This document shows, one piece after another, positions 45,662 through 51,333 of a DNA stretch of 51,333 nt; positions within the stretch are counted from its first letter, which is position 1; the number at the start of each line of letters is the position of its first letter. The stretch is from assembly GCA_019638575.1 (NCBI GenBank), contig JAHBTN010000024.1, positions 1 to 51,333 on the forward strand. Reading direction: 5' to 3'. The notes beneath the pieces are model-generated. The model was not told the origin of the DNA, ran no database searches, and was given only the letters and a program-made list of their open reading frames with translations. Made by a program: the position numbers and the translations under genes. Origin of the DNA: Ferruginibacter sp. Its GTDB lineage: Bacteria > Bacteroidota > Bacteroidia > Chitinophagales > Chitinophagaceae.

Positions 45662-47774
45662 TTACAAAAACACCGTACCGATAGCCGTTAAATCTAATGT
45701 TCAAACTGCAACTTCGACCGCTAACCTTCAGTTCAATCTTATCCATTTCAATTGGCCGAATGAAAATGTTATACATTTTTTCAGCCTTACTGAAACCGAA
45801 AATTCCAGAAAGCTTCACAAATCTTCCTTTCCAAAAGAATTATCTAAAATATTCTCCCCGGCAGAGCTTGATACAGACTTTATCTATACCACATTCGGTT
45901 ACCCACAAGAGGGTTTTAAGTTTATTTCAATAAATTTAAGAACCACTACACTTAACTATGCAAAGCTGCATTTTCGCAATCAATTAAAATACTATTTCAA
46001 AAAGAAAGTTGAAAAGATTGTTGAAACGGGTTTTATTGACAACATTATTATTTGGGAATGGTGCGATGACCAACCCAAAGATGCTCCTTATATACTTTTT
46101 GACAGGTTCTCAATTCGTGTTGTTTTAGAAAGTGAAAAGCAGAGGTTGCCATGTTTGCTCATATCTTATGAAGGCAAAAGCAAAATTCTTAAAGATGAAA
46201 TCAATACTTCACTAAATAAGGTTCCTTCCGGGTCAATTAAGAAAGTAAAATACAAAACCAGTATTATGTCCTATCAACATTTTACTGAATTAGATGAAGT
46301 AGAAAGTGAAAAATGTAATGCCATTGCAAACCCTGCAATATATGCTTCATACAATATTCCTTACGACAGCATTTCACCTTCAAATAAGTATTTAAAATAC
46401 AAAAGCAAAATAGATAAGTTCTACAAAGACAGTATTAAACAGAAAGACTTCATAAATTTTTTTGGTCTATCAGGCAACGGCTTTATTCAAGTGCCTTCAA
46501 ACAAAATTGATGTCCTTGATACAGAAATAAGCAGGCTCTATTACGAGAACAATGAAAGCAGTACTGAAATGCCTAAGAGGCAATTCAAAAAACTAAAACC
46601 TGCTGTCAGGGCAAAGGGTCGTGTTATTGTATTCTTTGTTTATCATTCCGAAGACAAGGAATCAATGGAGCTTTGGAAGTCCTATATCAAAAAAGGCAAC
46701 ACTTACCGTTATCCCGGGCTTAATGAGTATGCCTCTTTAAATGGTGAAGTAGTTGATATTTTTGATATGCCGTTTAATGATAAAGAAAACCCATTACCAG
46801 AATTGCAATCACATTACGATAGGTTATCCTGGGCTGATTTAAACACAAAATATATCCCTCTTTATGTTACCCCTTTTACAAGGGAAGAAACATACCGCCA
46901 AACCGTTAGGATAATGCCCCTTGTTAAAGAATTTTTTGCAGAAAGGGGCATGGCAATACAATCGGCAGAGCCTTTCAACATTCACAAATCAGATTTTTAT
47001 TGGAGCTTAACTACAATGTCTGCAACCATTGTAGCAAAATTGGGTGGTATCCCCTGGCGCTTAATAGAGAATGTAAAAACACAATTAGTAATTGGCATAG
47101 GCGCATTCATAAGTAATGACGGCTCTAAGTATTTAGGTGCTTCGGTTTGCTTTGATAATTCAGGTTTTTTCAAAACCCACGATTGGTTTGAACAAACACA
47201 AATCAAAGAAATGGCAGGGTATATGGGAACGATGGTTAAGAACTACACAGAAGCCTATGGAGTTCCTGAACGATTAGTAATTCATTTTTATAAGAAATTA
47301 AAAAAGGATGATATACTTATTATTGAAAAGGAGCTTCAATCATTGGAACTCTCAAAGCCCATTCCTGTTTACATTGTATCTATTAATAAAACAGAGGAAA
47401 CAGATTTCGTTGCATTTGATATGGCCAAACCAAATTTGTTGATGCCACAAACTGGAACTTATGTAGAATTATTTAACAACCAATATTTGTTATACAACAA
47501 TGCAAGAGTCGGGGATGCTCATACCGCCTCCGACCATTATCACTTCCCAATAAAACTACACATTCAGGGAAATAAAAAAGCTGTGCTGGATGCAGACACA
47601 ATCAAAGAGTTAATTGAACAGGTATTTCAATACAGTAAACTGAACTATCGAACTTTAGCACAGCAAAACCTTCCGATAACATTACTTGCGGTCGAGTTAC
47701 TTGCAGACTATGTACCATATTTCAATCAAAAGCGAATACCCGATACAGTGAAACATCTGCCTTGGTTTTTATAA
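45642..47774 (+). CDS. Prokaryotic Argonaute with PIWI domain, probably inactive for cutting
   Basis: The 710-residue protein ends in a PIWI domain: AKLGGIPWRL (K466 on), LVIGIGAFISND, ERLVIHFYKKLKKDD, and the terminal FQYSKLNYRTLAQQ and PITLLAVELLADYVPYF that match the ends of known pAgos. The first catalytic Asp (GID in active enzymes) is G487, and the third (HRDG) is Y550, so target cutting should be lost. Region 360-450 is a MID-like domain (RVIVFFVYH; KYIPLYVTPFTREE). The N-terminal 330 residues are long enough for N, linker and PAZ parts, but I cannot place a PAZ. Long-B class is inferred. Three ATGs in a row (45642, 45645, 45648) could each start it. It overlaps the antitoxin gene. Confidence 0.87.
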   Translation: MMMRTVNYKNTVPIAVKSNVQTATSTANLQFNLIHFNWPNENVIHFFSLTETENSRKLHKSSFPKELSKIFSPAELDTDFIYTTFGYPQEGFKFISINLRTTTLNYAKLHFRNQLKYYFKKKVEKIVETGFIDNIIIWEWCDDQPKDAPYILFDRFSIRVVLESEKQRLPCLLISYEGKSKILKDEINTSLNKVPSGSIKKVKYKTSIMSYQHFTELDEVESEKCNAIANPAIYASYNIPYDSISPSNKYLKYKSKIDKFYKDSIKQKDFINFFGLSGNGFIQVPSNKIDVLDTEISRLYYENNESSTEMPKRQFKKLKPAVRAKGRVIVFFVYHSEDKESMELWKSYIKKGNTYRYPGLNEYASLNGEVVDIFDMPFNDKENPLPELQSHYDRLSWADLNTKYIPLYVTPFTREETYRQTVRIMPLVKEFFAERGMAIQSAEPFNIHKSDFYWSLTTMSATIVAKLGGIPWRLIENVKTQLVIGIGAFISNDGSKYLGASVCFDNSGFFKTHDWFEQTQIKEMAGYMGTMVKNYTEAYGVPERLVIHFYKKLKKDDILIIEKELQSLELSKPIPVYIVSINKTEETDFVAFDMAKPNLLMPQTGTYVELFNNQYLLYNNARVGDAHTASDHYHFPIKLHIQGNKKAVLDADTIKELIEQVFQYSKLNYRTLAQQNLPITLLAVELLADYVPYFNQKRIPDTVKHLPWFL

Positions 47775-48630
47775 AGAAATACTTTCTGTGAAATTCCCTC
47801 CGCACAGAACCCACGCTTCGCAGGTAAAGTGGTGTTCGTCATTCGTCGTCAGCAAGCAATCATGCCAAACCATTGCAGTCAAAGCAATAATCTGTTTATA
47901 AACTTTTATGGTATTGCTTTCACTGCAATGCCCTTCTGGCTGCTATCGCAGGTTTGTCATGCTGCTTGCAGTTCCTCCTCATTCCTCACGGCAGCTACTG
48001 TGTCCTTCACGCCACTTCGTTCATTTCTTCCTTCGTTCCGCTCCGTTTCACCACGTTCGTAGCTAACAAATTTGCTTAAAGGCAGGGCATCCTTTCCAAC
48101 GCACAAAGGCTGATGCATAAAGTATGCACCAGCCTTTCGCAAGCTATCCCTACAATACTCACTGGGTTTCATTTCGCTTCACTACGTCATTCATTCACTT
48201 CAGTAGCGTTCAGTCCACCCGCTGCCAATGTATTGCGTGCCTGCTGGCCTGCCACAGCTTCGGACTTGTCATGTTTTTTGTAACCCATGCACAAAGCCAT
48301 AACTACTGCACAAAAAAACACGCCAAGCCCTTGCGTTTCACAGTAGCTGGCTGCCGCCCTGTCGGGCTTTCTCAGCCACCACTGTGGCAGGCACACGCCG
48401 CCACTTCCATTCGTTCCTCATTCCAGTGGCTTATATCGGCACGCAGTGCCCCAACGCCTCATTGCGGACAAGTGTGCCGCAAGGCTTAGCTTCTTTTTAG
48501 CCGCAGGCGCTTTTACCTGCAACCCACACACAATTTCCTTTGCTTCTAAGAACGCAGGATTGAACTATGAATAAGTTTAGCCGGTGCATCAATAGAATAT
48601 ATCCGAACAGCATCAAACCGGCATAAAAAA
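47775..48630. other. Gene-poor, GC-rich stretch after the Argonaute gene
   Basis: About 850 bases hold no frame that I believe in. The frames that stay open are short, rich in Cys, Arg and His, and lack family features. The composition is more GC-rich than the neighbours, with many CGTTC and TTCGTT words on the plus strand between 48000 and 48450. Two inverted repeats are visible: TTCTGTG/CACAGAA (47784-47809) and the strong hairpin at 48105. It may be an RNA, an origin or decayed sequence. Confidence 0.45.
48105..48137. repeat. 15-bp hairpin in the gene-poor stretch
   Basis: AAAGGCTGATGCATA (48105-48119) and TATGCACCAGCCTTT (48123-48137) pair over 15 bases with one mismatched base that is a wobble pair on one strand. 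The loop is 3 bases. No T run follows on either strand, so it is not a standard terminator. Confidence 0.7.
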
Positions 48631-48655
48631 AGTGAAGCCTTTAAACTTCACTCAT
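48631..48655 (-). terminator. Terminator of the YegP-like gene
   Basis: AGTGAAG (48631-48637) and CTTCACT (48646-48652) form a perfect 7-bp stem with an 8-base loop. On the minus strand seven T follow. It lies 29 bases after the stop of the YegP-like gene. Confidence 0.7.
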
Positions 48656-48680
48656 CAATAATGTAAATAGCAAGCAAGAT

Positions 48681-49007
48681 CTATTCTTCAACAACTGTTG
48701 CAGCAGGAGCGTTTGATTTTACAGAAGCAATTCCATTATCACGACCAGCCTCACTTTCGTACATCTGGCTTTTACCAATAACCTGGCCGTTGGTTGCTTT
48801 CAGATTAAAATAAAATTTTCCGTTGCTGGATGATTGCTTGTCATACTTGCTATCATAGGTTGAGTTTTTTCTTACCGATTCAATACCATTATCACGGGAA
48901 GCAGTGGTCTTATATCCTTCACTTGAAAGAATAATCTGGCCATTATCTGCTTTCAGATTAAAATAGTACTCGCCGTTAGTACCTGTCTTTGTTGCGAATT
49001 TTCCCAT
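48681..49007 (-). CDS. YegP-family protein, two DUF1508 repeats
   Basis: The 108-residue protein consists of two tandem DUF1508 units: GEYYFNLKADNGQIILSSEGY with RDNGIESVRKNS, and GKFYFNLKATNGQVIGKSQMY with RDNGIASVKSNA. This is the YegP family of small, stable beta proteins, whose role is unknown. The acidic-hydrophobic tail (APAATVVEE) is extra. It has its own terminator and stands alone on the minus strand, so it is a passenger gene of the element. YegP relatives also occur in chromosomes, and it may be a captured host gene. Confidence 0.88.
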   Translation of the reverse strand: MGKFATKTGTNGEYYFNLKADNGQIILSSEGYKTTASRDNGIESVRKNSTYDSKYDKQSSSNGKFYFNLKATNGQVIGKSQMYESEAGRDNGIASVKSNAPAATVVEE

Positions 49008-49085
49008 AGTTAAATTTTTTTTGATGAACCCTAAAATACGGATTTCAGGAAATAAGTAAAAAAAGATAGCAAGTTAGCCGCCTAC

Positions 49086-49202
49086 TTAAACTGTTGAATA
49101 AAGCCAAGCTAATACAAAGCCAGGCAGCCAAAAGACTACGGCATAAACACAAGCCCACCACACAAAGCCATCATTTATTCCGTTTCCTTTTGGCCGTAAC
49201 AA
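49086..49202 (-). CDS. Possible hydrophobic peptide, 38 residues
   Basis: A short minus-strand frame starting at TTG 49202 reads LRPKGNGINDGFV then WWACVYAVVFWLPGFVLAWLY and ends at 49086. The last 25 residues make one membrane helix and the upstream part of the frame is rich in Lys and Arg. The segment is duplicated in a second frame at 49305-49727. There is no ATG, and I cannot show that it is translated. If real, it could be a small membrane peptide of toxin or accessory kind. Confidence 0.3.
   Translation of the reverse strand: MLRPKGNGINDGFVWWACVYAVVFWLPGFVLAWLYSTV
49128..49193. repeat. 66-bp repeat, copy 1
   Basis: This 66-bp unit matches 49434-49499 in the same orientation with 5 mismatches by my count. 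It begins CCAAAAG and ends CTTTTGG, so it is bounded by 7-bp inverted repeats. On the minus strand both copies are open in the same frame. Confidence 0.8.
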
Positions 49203-49304
49203 CGGCGGCTGATGAAGTGGCTTTCTTTTTTTCCTCTTTTTTTCTTTTGCAAAAATATTTTTATGTGGTTAATAGGATGTGTACATGTATATGATGCGGA
49301 AAAA

Positions 49305-49727
49305 TTAAAAGTAGGAATGTAATACTGAACTGATTAACGGGCTTGCATTAGTGAATGAAACAATTTTTGCCATCGTGTTTTTTATACCGCAAAAATAGCT
49401 ACGGCAGCCCTCCGCACTTGCCCGACAAAAAAACCAAAAGACTACGGCATAAACACAGCCCCAACACACAAATCCATCTTTTATTCCGTTTCCTTTTGGT
49501 TTTTTTTCTGCCTTCGCTGAGAGATGCTTATAAAAATCACTATTATGCAAAAGCAGCTTCGTATCATCACCAGTCGCCATTTGGCAGTTTGTCCTTTCAG
49601 TCTTTCTAATTTTCCTTTGCCCTCTATTCCGGCATTTGTTTTCAGCAAGCATTTGGGCAGGCGTCCAGTTTATTATCGTTATCATGGCACACGGGTTTTT
49701 GCCATTGGTTCTGGCTGGTATCTTCAT
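49305..49727 (-). CDS. Uncertain frame with a copy of the hydrophobic peptide
   Basis: A 140-residue minus-strand frame includes PKGNGIKDGFV then CWGCVYAVVFWFF, the second copy of the 66-bp unit. The N-terminal 80 residues are basic and polar without family features. The C-terminal part is weakly hydrophobic. A start inside the frame (near 49570, after a polar stretch) is just as possible. The shared peptide is the only sign of coding. It could also be a decayed or non-coding repeat region. Low confidence. Confidence 0.25.
   Translation of the reverse strand: MKIPARTNGKNPCAMITIINWTPAQMLAENKCRNRGQRKIRKTERTNCQMATGDDTKLLLHNSDFYKHLSAKAEKKPKGNGIKDGFVCWGCVYAVVFWFFCRASAEGCRSYFCGIKNTMAKIVSFTNASPLISSVLHSYF
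49434..49499. repeat. 66-bp repeat, copy 2
   Basis: Direct repeat of 49128-49193 at about 92 percent identity (5 of 66 differ). It keeps the CCAAAAG and CTTTTGG ends. Sequence outside the unit does not match, so the edges are sharp. Confidence 0.8.
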
Positions 49728-49788
49728 TGTTCACCTTCGGGTCGCCGTTGGTTGTCAGCATTGCCCTTTTAGGGCTTTGCTGAAATGA

Positions 49789-49816
49789 AAAGCCCTGCCA
49801 GGAATAGCAGGGCTTT
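49789..49816 (-). terminator. Terminator, probably of the 251-residue gene
   Basis: AAAGCCCTGC (49789-49798) and GCAGGGCTTT (49807-49816) are perfectly complementary over 10 bases with an 8-base loop. On the minus strand TTTTC follows. It lies about 110 bases after the stop at 49926. Confidence 0.75.
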
Positions 49817-49925
49817 AGTACTGAAAGAATGAAATTATTTTCCGATTTCAATTAGAATATCAATCCTAAGAGGAAATCAATTATTCCATATACCATGATC
49901 TTTATTTTTAGAGATTAAAAAATTA

Positions 49926-50681
49926 TCAATTACCATCAACTGTTACCAACGCTAATGCATTGAAAGCGCCGTTTTTCAACGGGTACATTTGTCCGTTTAC
50001 TTGCTGATAAAACTCTACACCAAGGACTAAGAAAAGCGGATGTGTGCTTGCTGGAGTTACTGCATTTGCAAGGTTAAGTACAGCGGTTGCTGTTGCATCC
50101 CAGGGCAATATTGCTGAACTGTTTTCATCAACAATATATGTTTCATTTTCAAAATCAACTTCCACACCTGCGGAAATGATTTTGTAGTGAGTAGTTCCAC
50201 CCGGTGCGGCAATCATGTTAATGGGAACAAATGCCGGAACATTTACAGTTAATGCGCCGGTAGGGCGGTCAATGGTTGCTGTGTATGGAGCATAAAGTGT
50301 TGCGCCCAACTTGCCACTTATATTGAACTCAAAGCCTTGTAGCAATTCAGCTTCGCCATCAATTACATTACGTTGGCCACGGGGGTTTGTTGCATCAGCC
50401 TGGATAACCTTAATAAATTCTGTAGTCAGGCGACTAACCACACGGCTATCAGAAGCGTTTTGAAGTAATGCACGGATGGAAGTGCGGAGTAATTTACCAG
50501 CTTTACCAGCCCTTCCAAATTCTTCACCATTCTCACGGGTACGTTGAAAGTTTGGATCGTTGGCTATCCTGTCACCAGATACGCCACCTTTTTCACGGGC
50601 AAGGTATCCGTCTTGAGATTTGTAAAAAGTGATACCGCCAATAGTACCATCCAGTTTAATAATGCCTTTTTGCTGTGCCAT
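49926..50681 (-). CDS. Conserved Bacteroidota hypothetical protein
   Basis: The 251-residue protein starts MAQQKGIIKLDGTIGGITFYKSQDGYLAREKGGVSGDRI and continues with RTRENGEEFGRAGKAGKLLRTSIRALLQNASDSRVVSRL. I remember this N-terminal pattern from many uncharacterised Bacteroidota proteins, but no named family or function. The N-terminal third is basic and helical; the rest is beta-rich, with GKLGATLYAPYTATIDRPTG and a final HPLFLVLGVEFYQQVNGQMY...NGAFNALALVTV. There is no signal peptide. It stands alone near the right end of the element with a terminator downstream. Confidence 0.75.
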   Translation of the reverse strand: MAQQKGIIKLDGTIGGITFYKSQDGYLAREKGGVSGDRIANDPNFQRTRENGEEFGRAGKAGKLLRTSIRALLQNASDSRVVSRLTTEFIKVIQADATNPRGQRNVIDGEAELLQGFEFNISGKLGATLYAPYTATIDRPTGALTVNVPAFVPINMIAAPGGTTHYKIISAGVEVDFENETYIVDENSSAILPWDATATAVLNLANAVTPASTHPLFLVLGVEFYQQVNGQMYPLKNGAFNALALVTVDGN

Positions 50682-50826
50682 TTTATAAAGAATTTAATTG
50701 TTGCTAAATCAATTTCAACCCGAAATTATTTAGCCTTTAAATCCCTTGCAAATGTCGCTGGTCATCTGTTCCGATATTTCCACATTATTCCAACTGATAC
50801 CAATATGCCACCCTGAAAATTTAAAG

Positions 50827-50834
50827 TATCTTTG
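50827..50834 (+). promoter_or_regulatory. -7 promoter box for the 62-residue gene
   Basis: TATCTTTG is a full match to TAnnTTTG, 65 bases before the ATG at 50900. No clear -33 element is visible. Confidence 0.5.
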
Positions 50835-50899
50835 CATAAATACTTTATCTCAAAGCCTACTTAAAGGCATGGATAGAGTATGAAAAAGCTATTTGATAA

Positions 50900-51088
50900 A
50901 TGAATAGACTGTGTATTTATCCCAAGGACATTATGATAATCACAGGCAGAAGCGATAGGTATGGCAGAAATCTTATTAAGAAGATGAAAGACTATTTCAA
51001 CAAGCCACAACACCAGGTTGTAACTGTTGATGAGTTTTGCCAGTATATGGGCTTACAGCCCGAAGCAGTTTTAAAACAACTGCGATAA
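50900..51088 (+). CDS. Small conserved Bacteroidota protein
   Basis: The 62-residue protein reads YPKDIMIITGRSDRYGRNLIKKMKDYF followed by HQVVTVDEFCQYMGLQPEAVLKQL. The second part looks like a small helix-turn-helix in which VTVDEFCQYMGL is the common segment of short Bacteroidota DNA-binding or adaptor proteins; I remember similar ones but no name. It has a promoter and a terminator of its own, right at the attR end. It could regulate element functions. Its role is unknown. Confidence 0.7.
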   Translation: MNRLCIYPKDIMIITGRSDRYGRNLIKKMKDYFNKPQHQVVTVDEFCQYMGLQPEAVLKQLR

Positions 51089-51105
51089 TACCTAAAAGTG
51101 TGAAT

Positions 51106-51125
51106 TGCTGTGAACAGCAGTTTTT
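51106..51125 (+). terminator. Terminator of the 62-residue gene
   Basis: TGCTG and CAGCA pair around a TGAA loop (51106-51119) and five T follow. It is short but well placed, 18 bases after the stop. Confidence 0.55.
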
Positions 51126-51186
51126 ACCTCTAACTCATTATCTTTCTTTCTCTTGCTACTTTCTTTTTTTCTTATAATAAATTGGG

Positions 51187-51210
51187 TTATGGTCGCATTT
51201 GTGGTCGTAA
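51187..51210. repeat. Right 24-bp direct repeat, probable integrase arm site
   Basis: Perfect copy of 29792-29815 in the same orientation, 45 bases inside attR. Its two TGGTCG-containing halves are 12 bases apart. A matched pair at both ends of the element is what arm-type sites of a tyrosine integrase look like. Confidence 0.8.
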
Positions 51211-51218
51211 AAATAAAA

Positions 51219-51247
51219 AAGCACTTACTGTATTAATGTAAGTGCTT
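51219..51247 (-). terminator. Element-borne terminator serving tRNA-Asn
   Basis: AAGCACTTA (51219-51227) and TAAGTGCTT (51239-51247) form a perfect 9-bp stem with an 11-base loop. On the minus strand it is followed by a T-rich run. It begins 11 bases after the tRNA 3' end and belongs to the element, not to the original locus. Confidence 0.75.
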
Positions 51248-51255
51248 GATTTTTA

Positions 51256-51301
51256 AGCTCCCCCTGCTGGACTTGAACCAGCGACCCTCTGATTAACAGT
51301 C
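51256..51301. repeat. attR: tRNA-Asn 3' half
   Basis: The 46-bp perfect direct repeat of 29624-29669. On this side it continues into the 5' half of a complete tRNA-Asn gene, so the crossover lies within the anticodon-to-3'-end half. Confidence 0.93.
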
Positions 51302-51331
51302 AGATGCTCTAACCAACTGAGCTAAGGAGGA
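51258..51331 (-). tRNA. tRNA-Asn(GTT), target of the element
   Basis: A complete 74-base cloverleaf: acceptor TCCTCCT with AGGGGGA (one wobble), D arm AGCTC, anticodon loop CTGTTAA giving GTT, and T arm GCTGG-TTCAAGT-CCAGC. The discriminator base is G and CCA is not encoded. Its 3' half has been rebuilt by the element, which keeps the gene functional. Confidence 0.95.
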
Positions 51332-51333
51332 AT

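Larger units (their letters stand above)
29624..51255 (+). mobile_element. Integrative defense element in tRNA-Asn
   Basis: A 21.6 kb segment lies between 46-bp perfect direct repeats that are the 3' half of tRNA-Asn(GTT). It starts with a tyrosine recombinase next to the left repeat and an excisionase-like protein soon after. It carries a PrimPol-like protein and a DUF3987 protein, a type I restriction system, a toxin-antitoxin pair and an Argonaute. No relaxase, VirD4-like coupling protein, Tra gene or phage structural gene is seen, so it is either mobilised by a helper or a satellite-like element. The class name is not known to me. Confidence 0.9.

Noticed and set aside
45642-47774. Short Argonaute of the SPARTA or SPARSA type
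   Set aside because: The protein is 710 residues and no TIR-APAZ or Sir2-APAZ partner lies next to it; short pAgos are about 450-510 residues.
47829-48489. Coding frames in the gene-poor stretch
   Set aside because: They are rich in Cys, Arg, Ser and His with no start context, family motif or membrane or fold features, and frames on both strands are equally open.
49094-49609. Plus-strand frames over the 66-bp repeats
   Set aside because: They encode low-complexity, basic and aromatic sequence; the minus-strand reading gives a coherent hydrophobic helix, so any coding is on that strand.
29624-51255. Conjugative transposon (CTnDOT-like ICE)
   Set aside because: No MobA/relaxase, TraG, or other Tra genes can be read in the window; the BT4734 and DUF3987 genes are also common in non-conjugative islands.
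1-51333. CRISPR array or diversity-generating retroelement
   Set aside because: No regularly spaced repeats, Cas gene, reverse transcriptase or template/variable repeat pair was seen in any part of the window.

Overview
The window comes from a Bacteroidota chromosome, probably Chitinophagia. The grounds are several near-perfect TAnnTTTG -7 promoter boxes, almost no Shine-Dalgarno sites, many SusC-era style signal peptides and outer-membrane barrels, a DUF4834 gene, and a rimP-nusA-infB cluster. The lineage below phylum is inference.

Bases 1-29600 are ordinary chromosome. Going rightward: an outer-membrane barrel cut by the window edge; a LysE exporter; the transglycosylase mtgA; a minus-strand run of five overlapping genes (M23 lipoprotein, pnuC, tag, a 58-residue membrane peptide, NadR-type kinase) that looks like an NAD-precursor salvage operon; a NifU-type Fe-S scaffold; a PcrA/UvrD helicase; a 770-base gap with a terminator-ended candidate small RNA; recA; an EamA transporter; SixA; a phytase-like lipoprotein; an S1/P1 nuclease; purF; tRNA-Met(CAT); a formylglycine-generating-enzyme family lipoprotein; a HAD phosphatase; rimP-nusA-infB with a hairpin leader; a SurA-type chaperone; hflX; a Rieske protein; and cbpM-cbpA.

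Bases 29624-51255 are a 21.6 kb integrative element inserted in the 3' half of tRNA-Asn(GTT). A 46-bp perfect direct repeat marks the ends. Inside them lies a perfect 24-bp direct repeat, each copy holding two TGGTCG units, which probably binds the integrase. The element brought its own terminator for the tRNA gene and left the old one stranded at the far end. No relaxase, coupling protein or Tra gene is visible.

The element has a left core: integrase, an unknown 346-residue protein, an array of ATAATTCAGT sites, an excisionase-like HTH protein, a BT4734/VirE-N PrimPol-like protein and a PriCT-2/DUF3987 helicase-primase protein. Next comes a six-gene type I restriction-modification operon: XRE controller, hsdM, hsdS, an unknown 139-residue protein, hsdR and a YgjP-like metallopeptidase. 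After it lies the most interesting locus: a HigB/RelE-type toxin, a HigA-type antitoxin fused to an ImmA/IrrE metallopeptidase, and a 710-residue prokaryotic Argonaute. These three are packed as one operon, and the Argonaute appears to have lost at least two catalytic acids of its PIWI domain. The right end holds a gene-poor, GC-rich stretch, a YegP-like protein, a duplicated 66-bp unit that reads as a hydrophobic peptide, a conserved 251-residue protein and a 62-residue protein.

The element therefore looks like a self-replicating or satellite-like defense island. Its defensive cargo is restriction-modification plus a possible guide-directed Argonaute/toxin-antitoxin system.
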